Source of the DNA: Verrucomicrobiota bacterium
Lineage (GTDB): Bacteria > Verrucomicrobiota > Verrucomicrobiia > Chthoniobacterales > UBA10450
DNA: 11,611 bases
Reading direction: 5' to 3'
Assembly: GCA_003218525.1 (NCBI GenBank)
Contig: QHNU01000206.1
Span: forward strand, 1-11,611
Shown: piece after piece, positions 1 to 5,623 of the stretch
Layout of the letters: the number at the start of each line of letters is the position of its first letter
Position numbering within the stretch: the stretch's first letter is position 1
The notes under the pieces: model-generated
Told to the model about the DNA's origin: nothing
Database searches by the model: none
Seen by the model: the letters and a program-made list of their open reading frames with translations, nothing else
Program-made: the position numbers and the translations under genes

Positions 1-1
1 T

Positions 2-289
2 ATTCGCTTGAAAGCGTTCGATCATCGCATGCTCGATCAGTCCGCGGTCGAGATTGTCGAGACGGCGAAACGCACCGGCGCGCGCGTTGCCGGTCCCATT
101 CCGCTGCCGACTTTGATCGAAAAATTCACGGTAAATCGCTCGCCTCACGTCGATAAAAAATCAATGGATCAATTTGAAATTCGCACCCATAAACGGCTGC
201 TCGACATCATTGAGCCAACCGCAAAAACGGTCGATGAACTCAAGAAGTTGAACCTGCCGGCGGGCGTTGACATCACGATTAAAATCTAA
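2..289 (+). CDS. rpsJ: 30S ribosomal protein S10, 5'-truncated by window
   Basis: S10 is a small-subunit head protein and, as NusE, a partner of NusB in transcription antitermination. The frame is open from base 2 and reads IRLKAFDHR, which matches the S10 N-terminal strand just inside the true start; about eight residues lie before the window. The TTG at base 8 is the internal Leu codon, not a start. Family hallmarks are AKRTGA, GPIPLPT, SPHV and FEIRTHKRLLDI, and the protein ends in GVDITIKI at a TAA stop. About 95 codons are visible, against a usual length of 100-105. It is the normal first gene of the S10 operon. Any promoter and leader are outside the window. Confidence 0.97.
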   Translation: MRLKAFDHRMLDQSAVEIVETAKRTGARVAGPIPLPTLIEKFTVNRSPHVDKKSMDQFEIRTHKRLLDIIEPTAKTVDELKKLNLPAGVDITIKI

Positions 290-290
290 A

Positions 291-320
291 TCCTGTTATT
301 CTGAGCGAAGCGACGAACAT
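291..320. repeat. Dispersed-repeat-like sequence in rpsJ-rplC spacer
   Basis: The 39-base spacer between rpsJ and rplC contains ATTCTGAGCGAAGCGA at 298-313. It resembles a motif I recall as widely scattered between genes in soil bacteria, of the form TGTCATTCTGAGCGAAGCGAAGAAT, where ATTCT and AGAAT form an inverted pair. Here the right arm is degraded to CGAAC, so the palindrome is not intact. Only this copy is in the window. The identity rests on memory of the motif, not on a comparison. Confidence 0.45.
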
Positions 321-328
321 TTTCGGAA

Positions 329-973
329 ATGAGCATCGGTCTCCTAGGACAAAAAATCGGCATGACCAGCGTCTACGACGCCAATGGCAGGCTTTGTCCG
401 GTGACCGTCATTTTAGCGGGGGATAACGTCCTCGTTCGCCGAATCACCGCAGATCGGGATGGCTATTCCGCGGTCCAAGTCGGATTCGGTGCGCAGAAAG
501 AATCGCGATTGAACAGCTCCGAAGTCGGCGCCTTTAAGAAAGCGAACGTCGAACCGAAGCGTTTCATGCGCGAATTTCGTTTGGAAGCGGATGCATCGGA
601 AGGCGAAGTGAATTTGAACGTCACACAGTTTCAGGCTGGCGATTTCGTCGATGTCATCGGCCGCTCGAAAGGCAAAGGATTTCAGGGCGTGATGAAGAAG
701 CACAACATGGCCGGGCAAGGTGCCGCGCACGGTTCGAAAACGCACCGTCGAAATGGCGCCGTCGGCAATCGTTCCACGCCGGGTCGCATTTGGAAGAATA
801 TGGGAATGCCTGGGCATCTCGGTGATGAGCGCGTAACTGTGCAGAACTTGCAGGTGATGCAGGTGCGCGAGTCCGAAAAAGTGATTCTGGTCAGCGGCGC
901 GGTCCCGGGCGCGAACGGTTCGCTCGTGGTGGTGCGGCCGGCGATCAAGAAACCGTCGGAGACTACAAAGTGA
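329..973 (+). CDS. rplC: 50S ribosomal protein L3
   Basis: L3 is an early 23S rRNA-binding assembly protein whose long loop reaches towards the peptidyl-transferase centre. The 214-residue product starts with GLLGQKIGMT (residues 4-13), the family signature. It carries GRSKGKGFQGVMKKH (111-125) and the loop region STPGRIWKNMGMPGHLGDERVTV (149-171). Length is normal (E. coli 209). The ATG at 329 has no clear Shine-Dalgarno sequence. By my alignment, the residue at the position of E. coli Gln150, the PrmB methylation target, is Ser149 here. The stop overlaps the rplD start by four bases (GTGA), suggesting translational coupling. Confidence 0.98.
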   Translation: MSIGLLGQKIGMTSVYDANGRLCPVTVILAGDNVLVRRITADRDGYSAVQVGFGAQKESRLNSSEVGAFKKANVEPKRFMREFRLEADASEGEVNLNVTQFQAGDFVDVIGRSKGKGFQGVMKKHNMAGQGAAHGSKTHRRNGAVGNRSTPGRIWKNMGMPGHLGDERVTVQNLQVMQVRESEKVILVSGAVPGANGSLVVVRPAIKKPSETTK

Positions 974-1584
974 GCGCCAAGGTTTTGACAAAAGCGGCGG
1001 CGAAAGAAGCGAAGATCGCCCTGATTGACGGCGGTCGCGGAACGCAGGCTGTCCATGATGTCGTGGTCGCGATGCGAGCGGCGCGCCGCTCTGGCAGCGC
1101 CAATACCAAATCGAAAGCGGAGGTGGACCTCTCCGGCGCCAAGCCGTGGCGGCAAAAAGGGACCGGACGTGCCCGCGCTGGTTATAAATCATCGCCGATC
1201 TGGCGCGGGGGCGGGGTCGTATTCGGCCCGAAGCCGCGCGATTATTCCAAGAAAGTTTCGAAGTCGACACGTCGCCTCGCCTTCCAAAAAGCATTGAGCG
1301 AACGGATAAACGCCGGCGATGTGCTCACCATCGACGCGTTTGCGGTCAAAGAGATAAAAACCAAATCATTCGTGCAGCTAGTGAAAAAGCAGACTGACGC
1401 GGGCAAAATTTTGATCGTGTCGGATGCATTCGACGAAAATACCTATAAATCGGCGCGCAATGTAAAACCGGTGAAGCTGGCGACAGCAAGCGACGTCAAC
1501 ACTGAGCAATTGCTCGCGTTCGAAAAGATCTTGGTGACGGAGAAGGGCCTGGAGAAACTGGCAGAGAGGACTAACGGGAAATGA
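970..1584 (+). CDS. rplD: 50S ribosomal protein L4
   Basis: L4 binds 23S rRNA and extends a loop into the peptide exit tunnel. In E. coli it also represses its own S10 operon through the leader, which here would lie upstream of the window. The 204-residue product contains the family signature KPWRQKGTGRARAG (58-71), part of the tunnel loop, followed by SPIWRGGGVVFGP (75-87). The C-terminal half carries LIVSDAFDENTYKSARN, typical of the globular domain. The start is GTG at 970, overlapping the rplC stop, with GGAG at 957-960 nine bases upstream as a plausible ribosome-binding site. The stop overlaps the rplW ATG by four bases. Confidence 0.98.
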   Translation: MSAKVLTKAAAKEAKIALIDGGRGTQAVHDVVVAMRAARRSGSANTKSKAEVDLSGAKPWRQKGTGRARAGYKSSPIWRGGGVVFGPKPRDYSKKVSKSTRRLAFQKALSERINAGDVLTIDAFAVKEIKTKSFVQLVKKQTDAGKILIVSDAFDENTYKSARNVKPVKLATASDVNTEQLLAFEKILVTEKGLEKLAERTNGK

Positions 1585-1865
1585 ACGAGCCATTCGACAT
1601 CATTCAAACCGCCTCCCTGACGGAGAAATCGTCGCTGCTGGGAGAGAAGCTGAATAAATACGTTTTTCGGGTCAGTCCACGAGCGAACAAGATTCAAATC
1701 AAGCAAGCAGTTGAGCGTTTGTTTCAGAAGAAGGTCGTTGACGTCAATACCTGCAATTATGCTGGGAAAAGGAAGCGGGAACGCCGAGCCGATTTCGGCC
1801 GCAAAGCGCACTGGAAGAAAGCGATCGTGACCCTGAAGGAAGGGGAGAAGATCGACCTGGTTTAA
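1581..1865 (+). CDS. rplW: 50S ribosomal protein L23
   Basis: L23 sits at the rim of the peptide exit tunnel and is the docking point for trigger factor, SRP and the Sec translocon. The 94-residue product has LTEKS near the N-terminus (13-17), NKYVFRV (25-31) and NKIQIKQAVERLF (36-48). A basic loop AGKRKRERR leads into HWKKAIVTLKEG (77-88). Both length and pattern are ordinary for a bacterial L23. The ATG lies in an ATGA overlap with the rplD stop. AGAGGA and CGGGA-like purines just upstream may help initiation, but coupling is likely to dominate. Confidence 0.97.
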   Translation: MNEPFDIIQTASLTEKSSLLGEKLNKYVFRVSPRANKIQIKQAVERLFQKKVVDVNTCNYAGKRKRERRADFGRKAHWKKAIVTLKEGEKIDLV

Positions 1866-1869
1866 TTGT

Positions 1870-2709
1870 ATGGCCCTTAAAGCTTATCGTCCATTAACAC
1901 CGTCCTTGCGCTTCAAGTCGCTTCCGGTTTTTGACGAAGTGACCAGAGCGCGACCGGCGAAACGTTTGCTCGAGCCAAAGAAAAAGACCGGCGGCCGCAA
2001 TCATTTTGGTCGAGTGACTTCGCGTCACATCGGCGGTGGGCACAAACAGCATTACCGTAAGGTCGATTTTAAGCGGCGTAAGCGCGGGGTAGAAGCGGAA
2101 GTAGTCGGCATCGAATACGACCCGAACCGTTCTGCCCGCATCGCATTAATCAAATATATCGACGGCGAACTTAGCTATATCCTGGCTCCGGATGGATTGC
2201 GTGTCGGTGCGCGCGTCGCAGCCGGTGACGAAGTGGCGCCGGATTTGGGTAACGCCCTTCCAATCAGGGCGATCCCACTTGGGACGAATATTCATAACAT
2301 CGAGCTAACCCCGGGGCGGGGTGGCCAGATTGCGCGGAGCGCTGGTCAGCAGGCGACGCTTAACAACCGCGAAGGGGGATATGGCCTCGTGAAACTCCCC
2401 TCGGGCGAAATCCGGCGCATTCACGAAAGCTGCTACGCGACGGTCGGGCAGGTCGGGAACGTGGATCATATGAACGTTTCGAGCGGCAAGGCCGGCCGGA
2501 CCCGTTGGCAAGGTCGGCGTCCGCATGTGCGCGGCATGGCAATGAATCCGATTGATCACCCAATGGGGGGAGGCCAGGGAAAGTCGAAAGGCGGTGGCGG
2601 GCGGCATCATCCGGTGAGTCCCTGGGGACAACTGGCTAAAGGATTTAAGACGCGGACAAAACACAAACCGAGTGATCGGTTCATCCTCGAGCGCAGGCCC
2701 AAGAAGTAG
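1870..2709 (+). CDS. rplB: 50S ribosomal protein L2
   Basis: L2 is a core 23S rRNA-binding protein needed for subunit association and peptidyl-transferase assembly. The 279-residue product contains LTPSLRF (9-15), HIGGGHKQHYRKVDFKR (53-69), VGIEYDPNRSARIALI (79-94), LPSGEIRRIHESCYATVGQ (176-194) and the C-terminal block GRRPHVRGMAMNPIDHP (215-231). His230 in NPIDHP aligns with E. coli His229, the residue studied for its role in activity; it is retained. The next position is Met instead of the His found in E. coli. The ATG follows the rplW stop by four bases and has no recognisable Shine-Dalgarno sequence. Confidence 0.98.
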   Translation: MALKAYRPLTPSLRFKSLPVFDEVTRARPAKRLLEPKKKTGGRNHFGRVTSRHIGGGHKQHYRKVDFKRRKRGVEAEVVGIEYDPNRSARIALIKYIDGELSYILAPDGLRVGARVAAGDEVAPDLGNALPIRAIPLGTNIHNIELTPGRGGQIARSAGQQATLNNREGGYGLVKLPSGEIRRIHESCYATVGQVGNVDHMNVSSGKAGRTRWQGRRPHVRGMAMNPIDHPMGGGQGKSKGGGGRHHPVSPWGQLAKGFKTRTKHKPSDRFILERRPKK

Positions 2710-2727
2710 CGGCCCAATTTGACTTTT

Positions 2728-3006
2728 ATGGCTAGATCATTGAAAAAGGGACCCTTCGTCGAATCGCATCTTCTGGAGAAGATCGATAAGATGAACAATT
2801 CGGGTGGGAAAAAACCGATCAAGACCTGGTCGCGCCGCTCGATGGTTACGCCGGATTTTGTCGGCCATACGTTTCTGGTCCACAATGGGAAGACGTTTAA
2901 TTCCGTCTTCGTGACCGAAAACATGGTCGGTCATAAGCTCGGTGAATTTTCGCCGACGCGTGTGTTCAAGAAACACGGTTCGCACACGGCGAAGGTGACG
3001 AAATAG
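2728..3006 (+). CDS. rpsS: 30S ribosomal protein S19
   Basis: S19 is a small-subunit head protein that forms a complex with S13 and contacts the A site. The chosen ATG at 2728 gives a 92-residue protein starting MARSLKKGPF, the family N-terminus, and equal in length to E. coli S19. The TTG nine bases upstream would add three residues with no family match. Other hallmarks are TWSRRSMVTPDFVGHT (33-48), VHNGKTF (51-57) and MVGHKLGEFSPTR (66-78). There is no clear Shine-Dalgarno sequence. In the usual order rplV would follow at once; here about 810 bases of other sequence intervene, and the stop codon lies at the left edge of the palindromic repeat. Confidence 0.97.
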   Translation: MARSLKKGPFVESHLLEKIDKMNNSGGKKPIKTWSRRSMVTPDFVGHTFLVHNGKTFNSVFVTENMVGHKLGEFSPTRVFKKHGSHTAKVTK

Positions 3007-3090
3007 TTTTTAGTTGAGAGTTGATAGAATGAGAGTCTTTCGCGTTTTAGGTCGGTGAAACTCTCAACCATCAACTATCGACTAACGACT
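3005..3090. repeat. Imperfect palindrome of degenerate heptamers
   Basis: Left arm 3005-3036 and right arm 3060-3090 can pair at about 25 of 31 positions, with a 23-base loop. Both arms are runs of degenerate seven-base units: left AGTTGAG AGTTGAT AG; right, read on the minus strand, AGTCGTT AGTCGAT AGTTGAT GGTTGAG AG. A perfect ten-base pairing (GTTGAGAGTT at 3013-3022 with 3059-3068) is an alternative register. The loop holds the GTG at 3055 that opens the next frame, and the right arm encodes its first residues. The stem is AT-rich, with only four Ts after it, so it is a poor intrinsic terminator. A short repetitive element or a translation-modulating hairpin both fit. Confidence 0.7.
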
Positions 3091-3474
3091 TTTGTAGTAG
3101 TGGGCTGCGTAACGCTGGCTCGAGGGCTAGTGGCAGAGGGAAATAGTTCTTTGTCAGATTCCAAGAATGAAGATGCGTCGGTAACGGCGTCGTCGCTGCT
3201 TGCACAAAACGAGGAGCTGCGGCGTGAGTTGTCCTTAAGCCGCGAGACAGTCCAGACGCTGACGAACAGCCTGGCCGAATCGAACGCGAATGCGGAAGTG
3301 TTTCGGCGGAAATTCGCCGACTTGCAGTTGCGAATGGAGGCGCTCGGGCTGGCCTCGGCGAGTAAAGATCGCGCGAAGCTGGAGCAGCGATTGTTAACCG
3401 CGGTCAGTGACTTGCAGTTCGCCCAAAAGGAGCGGGAAGATGCTGCGTTTTTTGAAAACGGCCGAAGGTGGTGA
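3055..3474 (+). CDS. Exported or lipid-anchored coiled-coil protein, N-terminal part
   Basis: I do not recognise this gene. The 139-residue frame begins with a signal-like segment: basic residues at K2 and R9, then a hydrophobic run (residues 13-27). VVGC at 15-18 fits a lipoprotein lipobox, while LVA before E28 would suit signal peptidase I instead. Residues about 46-129 are rich in Glu, Leu, Lys, Arg and Gln with heptad-like spacing (NEELRRELSLSRETVQTL), suggesting a long coiled coil. The last residues (FFENGRRW) break this pattern and end at TGA in a region where another frame carries plausible protein. GTG 3055 is the first start after an in-frame TAG at 3025; only a weak AGG precedes it. 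It lies between rpsS and rplV, where the standard operon has no gene. Confidence 0.6.
   Translation: MKLSTINYRLTTFVVVGCVTLARGLVAEGNSSLSDSKNEDASVTASSLLAQNEELRRELSLSRETVQTLTNSLAESNANAEVFRRKFADLQLRMEALGLASASKDRAKLEQRLLTAVSDLQFAQKEREDAAFFENGRRW
3425..3432 (+). promoter_or_regulatory. Internal Shine-Dalgarno sequence before ATG 3440
   Basis: AAAAGGAG ends seven bases before ATG 3440, an optimal arrangement in a window where only rplP has an equally strong site. It also encodes Gln-Lys-Glu in the upstream frame, so the match could be accidental. If real, it would permit separate translation of the C-terminal domain. Confidence 0.4.
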
Positions 3475-3817
3475 CCCGGAGGCGCGGATGGGGGTGGAAG
3501 CGGAGCTTCGTGGAGCGAACGCGCTGGTTGAAGACGCGAGAAAGCCGCCGGCACAAAGCACCTCCTTACTTGATGGCAACGTGGTCGGCGTCAAGGAGGA
3601 ATGGTCATTCGTGGTGGGTAATTTTGGCGCCAATCAGGGCGTAAAAATCGGGATGCCCCTGCGAGTGAAGCGTGGCGATGAAGTGATCGCGACGGTTCGT
3701 GTAGTGGATGTGCGGGAACGAATTTGCGGCGCCGTCATTCAGGAATCTGGAAAGGAAAAAATTAGAGTTGGGGATCGGCTCGAGGTCGATGCTCGACGCG
3801 ACGTCAGTTTAAAATAA
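3440..3817 (+). CDS. Small beta-rich domain protein, C-terminal part of the inserted locus
   Basis: I do not recognise this 125-residue product. The frame is +1 relative to 3055-3474 and overlaps its last 35 bases. Residues 1-36 are helical and charged (GDPEARMGVEAELRGANAL) and look like the continuation of the upstream coiled coil. After a short linker (KPPAQS), residues about 46-118 form an alternating beta-type pattern with WSFVVGNFG, ANQGVKIGMPLRVKRG and IRVGDRLEV. It resembles small SH3-like barrels in envelope proteins, but this is an impression of pattern only. ATG 3440 was chosen for the Shine-Dalgarno sequence at 3425-3432; the frame is open further upstream (GTG 3407). The TAA abuts the rplV ATG with no gap. 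Probably the second half of a frameshifted gene. Confidence 0.55.
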   Translation: MLRFLKTAEGGDPEARMGVEAELRGANALVEDARKPPAQSTSLLDGNVVGVKEEWSFVVGNFGANQGVKIGMPLRVKRGDEVIATVRVVDVRERICGAVIQESGKEKIRVGDRLEVDARRDVSLK

Positions 3818-4279
3818 ATGGAAGTTCGATCGATATATCGGTACGCGAAGATTTCGCCGTTCAAGGTACGGGAGGTCACGCGTGAGATCCAGGGCCTGCC
3901 GGTTTCGGCAGCGCTCGATGTTGTCGCGTTTAGCCCTAAGAAAGCCGCTGCCCTTGTTAACAAGACATTGAAGAGCGCGGTCGCGAACGCGGAGAACAAC
4001 GCCAACCTCAAAGTCGACGGTTTGGTGGTAAAGGAAGCGGTCGTTGGCGAAGGCCCGACGATGAAGCGAATGATGGCGCGAGCGCGAGGAAGCGGCAGTC
4101 GGATCCTGAAGCGAACGAGCCATATTCGGATTATTTTAACGGACGAGATTAAGATTGAAACGCGCGAGCAACGAAAAGCCGCGCAAAAAGCGGCAAAAAG
4201 GAAATCGAGTGAGCCGAAATCGGAAGCTGGCGCGGCTCATGCAAAATCTGAAAGGCCGCGCAAGAAGGCAAAAAAATAA
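3818..4279 (+). CDS. rplV: 50S ribosomal protein L22 with basic C-terminal tail
   Basis: L22 binds all domains of 23S rRNA and its long hairpin lines the exit tunnel opposite L4. Residues 1-109 are the conserved core, with RYAKISPFKVREV (8-20), SPKKAAALVNKTLKSAVANAEN (39-60) and the hairpin segment TMKRMMARARGSGSRILKRT (81-100) followed by SHI. The product is 153 residues against about 110 in E. coli. The extra 44 residues are a low-complexity, Lys/Ala/Glu-rich, strongly basic tail. The ATG directly follows the TAA of the inserted locus, and no Shine-Dalgarno sequence is visible, so rplV may depend on translation arriving from that upstream frame. The stop overlaps the rpsC start by one base (TAATG). 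Confidence 0.97.
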   Translation: MEVRSIYRYAKISPFKVREVTREIQGLPVSAALDVVAFSPKKAAALVNKTLKSAVANAENNANLKVDGLVVKEAVVGEGPTMKRMMARARGSGSRILKRTSHIRIILTDEIKIETREQRKAAQKAAKRKSSEPKSEAGAAHAKSERPRKKAKK

Positions 4280-4965
4280 TGGGACAGAAGGTTAATCCAA
4301 TTGGATTTCGATTGAGCGTGAATCGCGACTGGCGATCACGATGGTACGCGTCTCCCCAAGAGATGCCGGAATTTCTCCATAGCGACCTCGAGATTCGCGA
4401 TTACGTGAAGAGAAAGCTCCAGTTTGCCGCAGTCTCGAAGATCGTGATCGAGCGGGCTTGGAATTCTATTCGGGTCACGATTTTTACGGCGCGTCCCGGT
4501 ATCGTGATCGGCCGCAAGGGCGCAGAGATCGAGAAAATGACCGACGAAATCTCGAAGATGGCCCAAGGCAAGCAGATCAAAATCGATATTCAGGAAATCA
4601 AAACCCCGGAACTCGACGCCCAGCTAGTGGCGGAAAACGTGGCACTGCAAATCGAGCGTCGCATAGCTTATCGGCGGGCGATGAAGAAAGCGGTCCAAAC
4701 GGCAATGGATTTCGGCGCGCTTGGGATTCGATTGCGCAGTTCCGGTCGCCTGAACGGCGCGGAAATTTCGCGCTCAGAATGGTATCGGGAAGGCAAAGTG
4801 CCTCTGCATACTCTGCGCACGGGAATCGATTATGGCTTCGCCGAAGCGAACACCGTTTACGGCAAGATCGGGGTCAAATGTTGGATTTGTAAGAAGGAAG
4901 AAGCGCCGGCCGAGCCGAGCGCGCCCGCTGCGCCACCACCACCTCCCGAGCCCGTTGCAACCTAG
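4279..4965 (+). CDS. rpsC: 30S ribosomal protein S3
   Basis: S3 lies at the mRNA entry channel of the small subunit and contributes to mRNA unwinding. The 228-residue product starts GQKVNPIGFRLSV (2-14). It has the KH-domain loop IGRKG (77-81, the GxxG motif) and the C-terminal domain block GRLNGAEISRSEWYREGKVPLHTLR (156-180), then DYGFAEANTVYGKIGVK (184-200). After that come CWIC (201-204), where E. coli has VWIF, and a short Glu/Ala/Pro-rich tail with six consecutive prolines (219-224 region). Length is otherwise ordinary. The start overlaps the rplV stop, and a weak AAGG lies about a dozen bases upstream. Confidence 0.98.
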   Translation: MGQKVNPIGFRLSVNRDWRSRWYASPQEMPEFLHSDLEIRDYVKRKLQFAAVSKIVIERAWNSIRVTIFTARPGIVIGRKGAEIEKMTDEISKMAQGKQIKIDIQEIKTPELDAQLVAENVALQIERRIAYRRAMKKAVQTAMDFGALGIRLRSSGRLNGAEISRSEWYREGKVPLHTLRTGIDYGFAEANTVYGKIGVKCWICKKEEAPAEPSAPAAPPPPPEPVAT

Positions 4966-4970
4966 ACTTT

Positions 4971-4976
4971 AAGGAG
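4971..4976 (+). promoter_or_regulatory. Strong Shine-Dalgarno sequence for rplP
   Basis: AAGGAG stands eight bases before ATG 4985. It favours that start over the in-frame ATG at 4994, which would lie 17 bases away. It is the clearest ribosome-binding site in the cluster and falls in one of its few non-coding gaps. Confidence 0.75.
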
Positions 4977-4984
4977 AGATTGCC

Positions 4985-5407
4985 ATGCCGTTGATGCCAA
5001 AAAGAGTGAAGTATCGCAAGTCCCAGCGGGGAAGCCGCAAGGGGACGGCTTCACGCAATCTGCGGATTGATTTCGGCGAATTCGGCCTGCAAACACTCGA
5101 GCGCGCCTGGATCACAAACACCCAAATTGAAGCTGCCCGGGTGGCATTGACCCGCAGTATGAAGCGAAAGGGCAAGTTATGGATTCGCATTTTCCCGGAT
5201 AAATCGGTGACGGCGCGACCGCCGGAAACGCGCATGGGCAAAGGCAAGGGGCAGCCGGAATTCTGGGTCGCGACGGTACGACCGGGCAACATCCTGTTTG
5301 AACTGGACGGTGTGCCGGAATCAGTCGCTCGGGAATCGCTACGACTGGCGGCGGACAAATTACCGGTTCGGACAAAATTTCTCACGCGGCATCACGTGGC
5401 CACCTAA
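4985..5407 (+). CDS. rplP: 50S ribosomal protein L16
   Basis: L16 is a late-assembly large-subunit protein near the A-site tRNA elbow. The 140-residue product has the family pattern PKRVKYRKSQRG (5-16), IDFGEFGLQ (28-36), AARVALTRSMKRKGKLWIRIFP (50-71), RMGKGKGQPEFWVA (83-96) and LDGVP (107-111). Arg83 in RMGKGKG corresponds to E. coli Arg81, the residue hydroxylated by the RoxA/YcfD oxygenase where that enzyme exists. ATG 4985 is chosen because of the AAGGAG upstream; it gives an N-terminus three residues longer than ATG 4994 (MPKRVKY). The 19-base gap after rpsC is one of the larger gaps in the cluster. Confidence 0.97.
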   Translation: MPLMPKRVKYRKSQRGSRKGTASRNLRIDFGEFGLQTLERAWITNTQIEAARVALTRSMKRKGKLWIRIFPDKSVTARPPETRMGKGKGQPEFWVATVRPGNILFELDGVPESVARESLRLAADKLPVRTKFLTRHHVAT

Positions 5408-5413
5408 CGACAA

Positions 5414-5620
5414 ATGAAAATCAAAGAGATTATCGAGATGAGCACGGACGAGCTTTTGACTAAGAAGCGCGATCTGCGGCAGGAGAGTTTGCATTTGCGT
5501 TTGCAGCAGCAAAGCGGCCAGATCGAGCAACCGAGCCGGTTGCGGTTGCTGCGCCGGGACGTGGCTCGGATTGAGACAATCCTTTCCTCCCGCAAAAATC
5601 AGAAGAACGGAAAAAAATAG
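5414..5620 (+). CDS. rpmC: 50S ribosomal protein L29
   Basis: L29 is a small two-helix protein beside L23 at the exit-tunnel rim. The 68-residue product begins MKIKEIIEMSTDEL, has LRLQQQSGQIEQPSRL (28-43) in the inter-helix turn, and ends the second helix with RRDVARIETIL (47-57), the best-conserved part of the family. Length is normal. The ATG lies six bases after the rplP stop with no clear Shine-Dalgarno sequence, so reinitiation is likely. Its place between rplP and rpsQ is canonical. Confidence 0.95.
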   Translation: MKIKEIIEMSTDELLTKKRDLRQESLHLRLQQQSGQIEQPSRLRLLRRDVARIETILSSRKNQKNGKK

Positions 5621-5623
5621 ATT

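Noticed and set aside
413..1294. Long minus-strand frame of 293 residues across rplC and rplD
   Set aside because: It is antisense to two certain genes, is rich in Arg/His/Ser as expected of a shadow frame, and has no recognisable domain or start context.
2719..2727. TTG start for rpsS
   Set aside because: It would add three residues before the family-typical MARSLKKGPF and has no Shine-Dalgarno sequence; ATG 2728 is preferred.
3021..3050. Promoter for the inserted locus (TTGATA as a -35 box)
   Set aside because: No acceptable -10 box lies 16-18 bases downstream, and the hexamer is simply part of the heptamer repeat.
3005..3094. Intrinsic terminator after rpsS
   Set aside because: The stem is AT-rich with mismatches and only four Ts follow. 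A strong terminator here would also cut off the essential genes downstream.
3075..3554. Minus-strand frame of 159 residues opposite the inserted locus
   Set aside because: Its Ser/Ala/Arg-rich composition mirrors the coiled-coil coding strand. The plus-strand frames have a signal segment, heptads and a sensible junction with rplV, so the sense strand is preferred.
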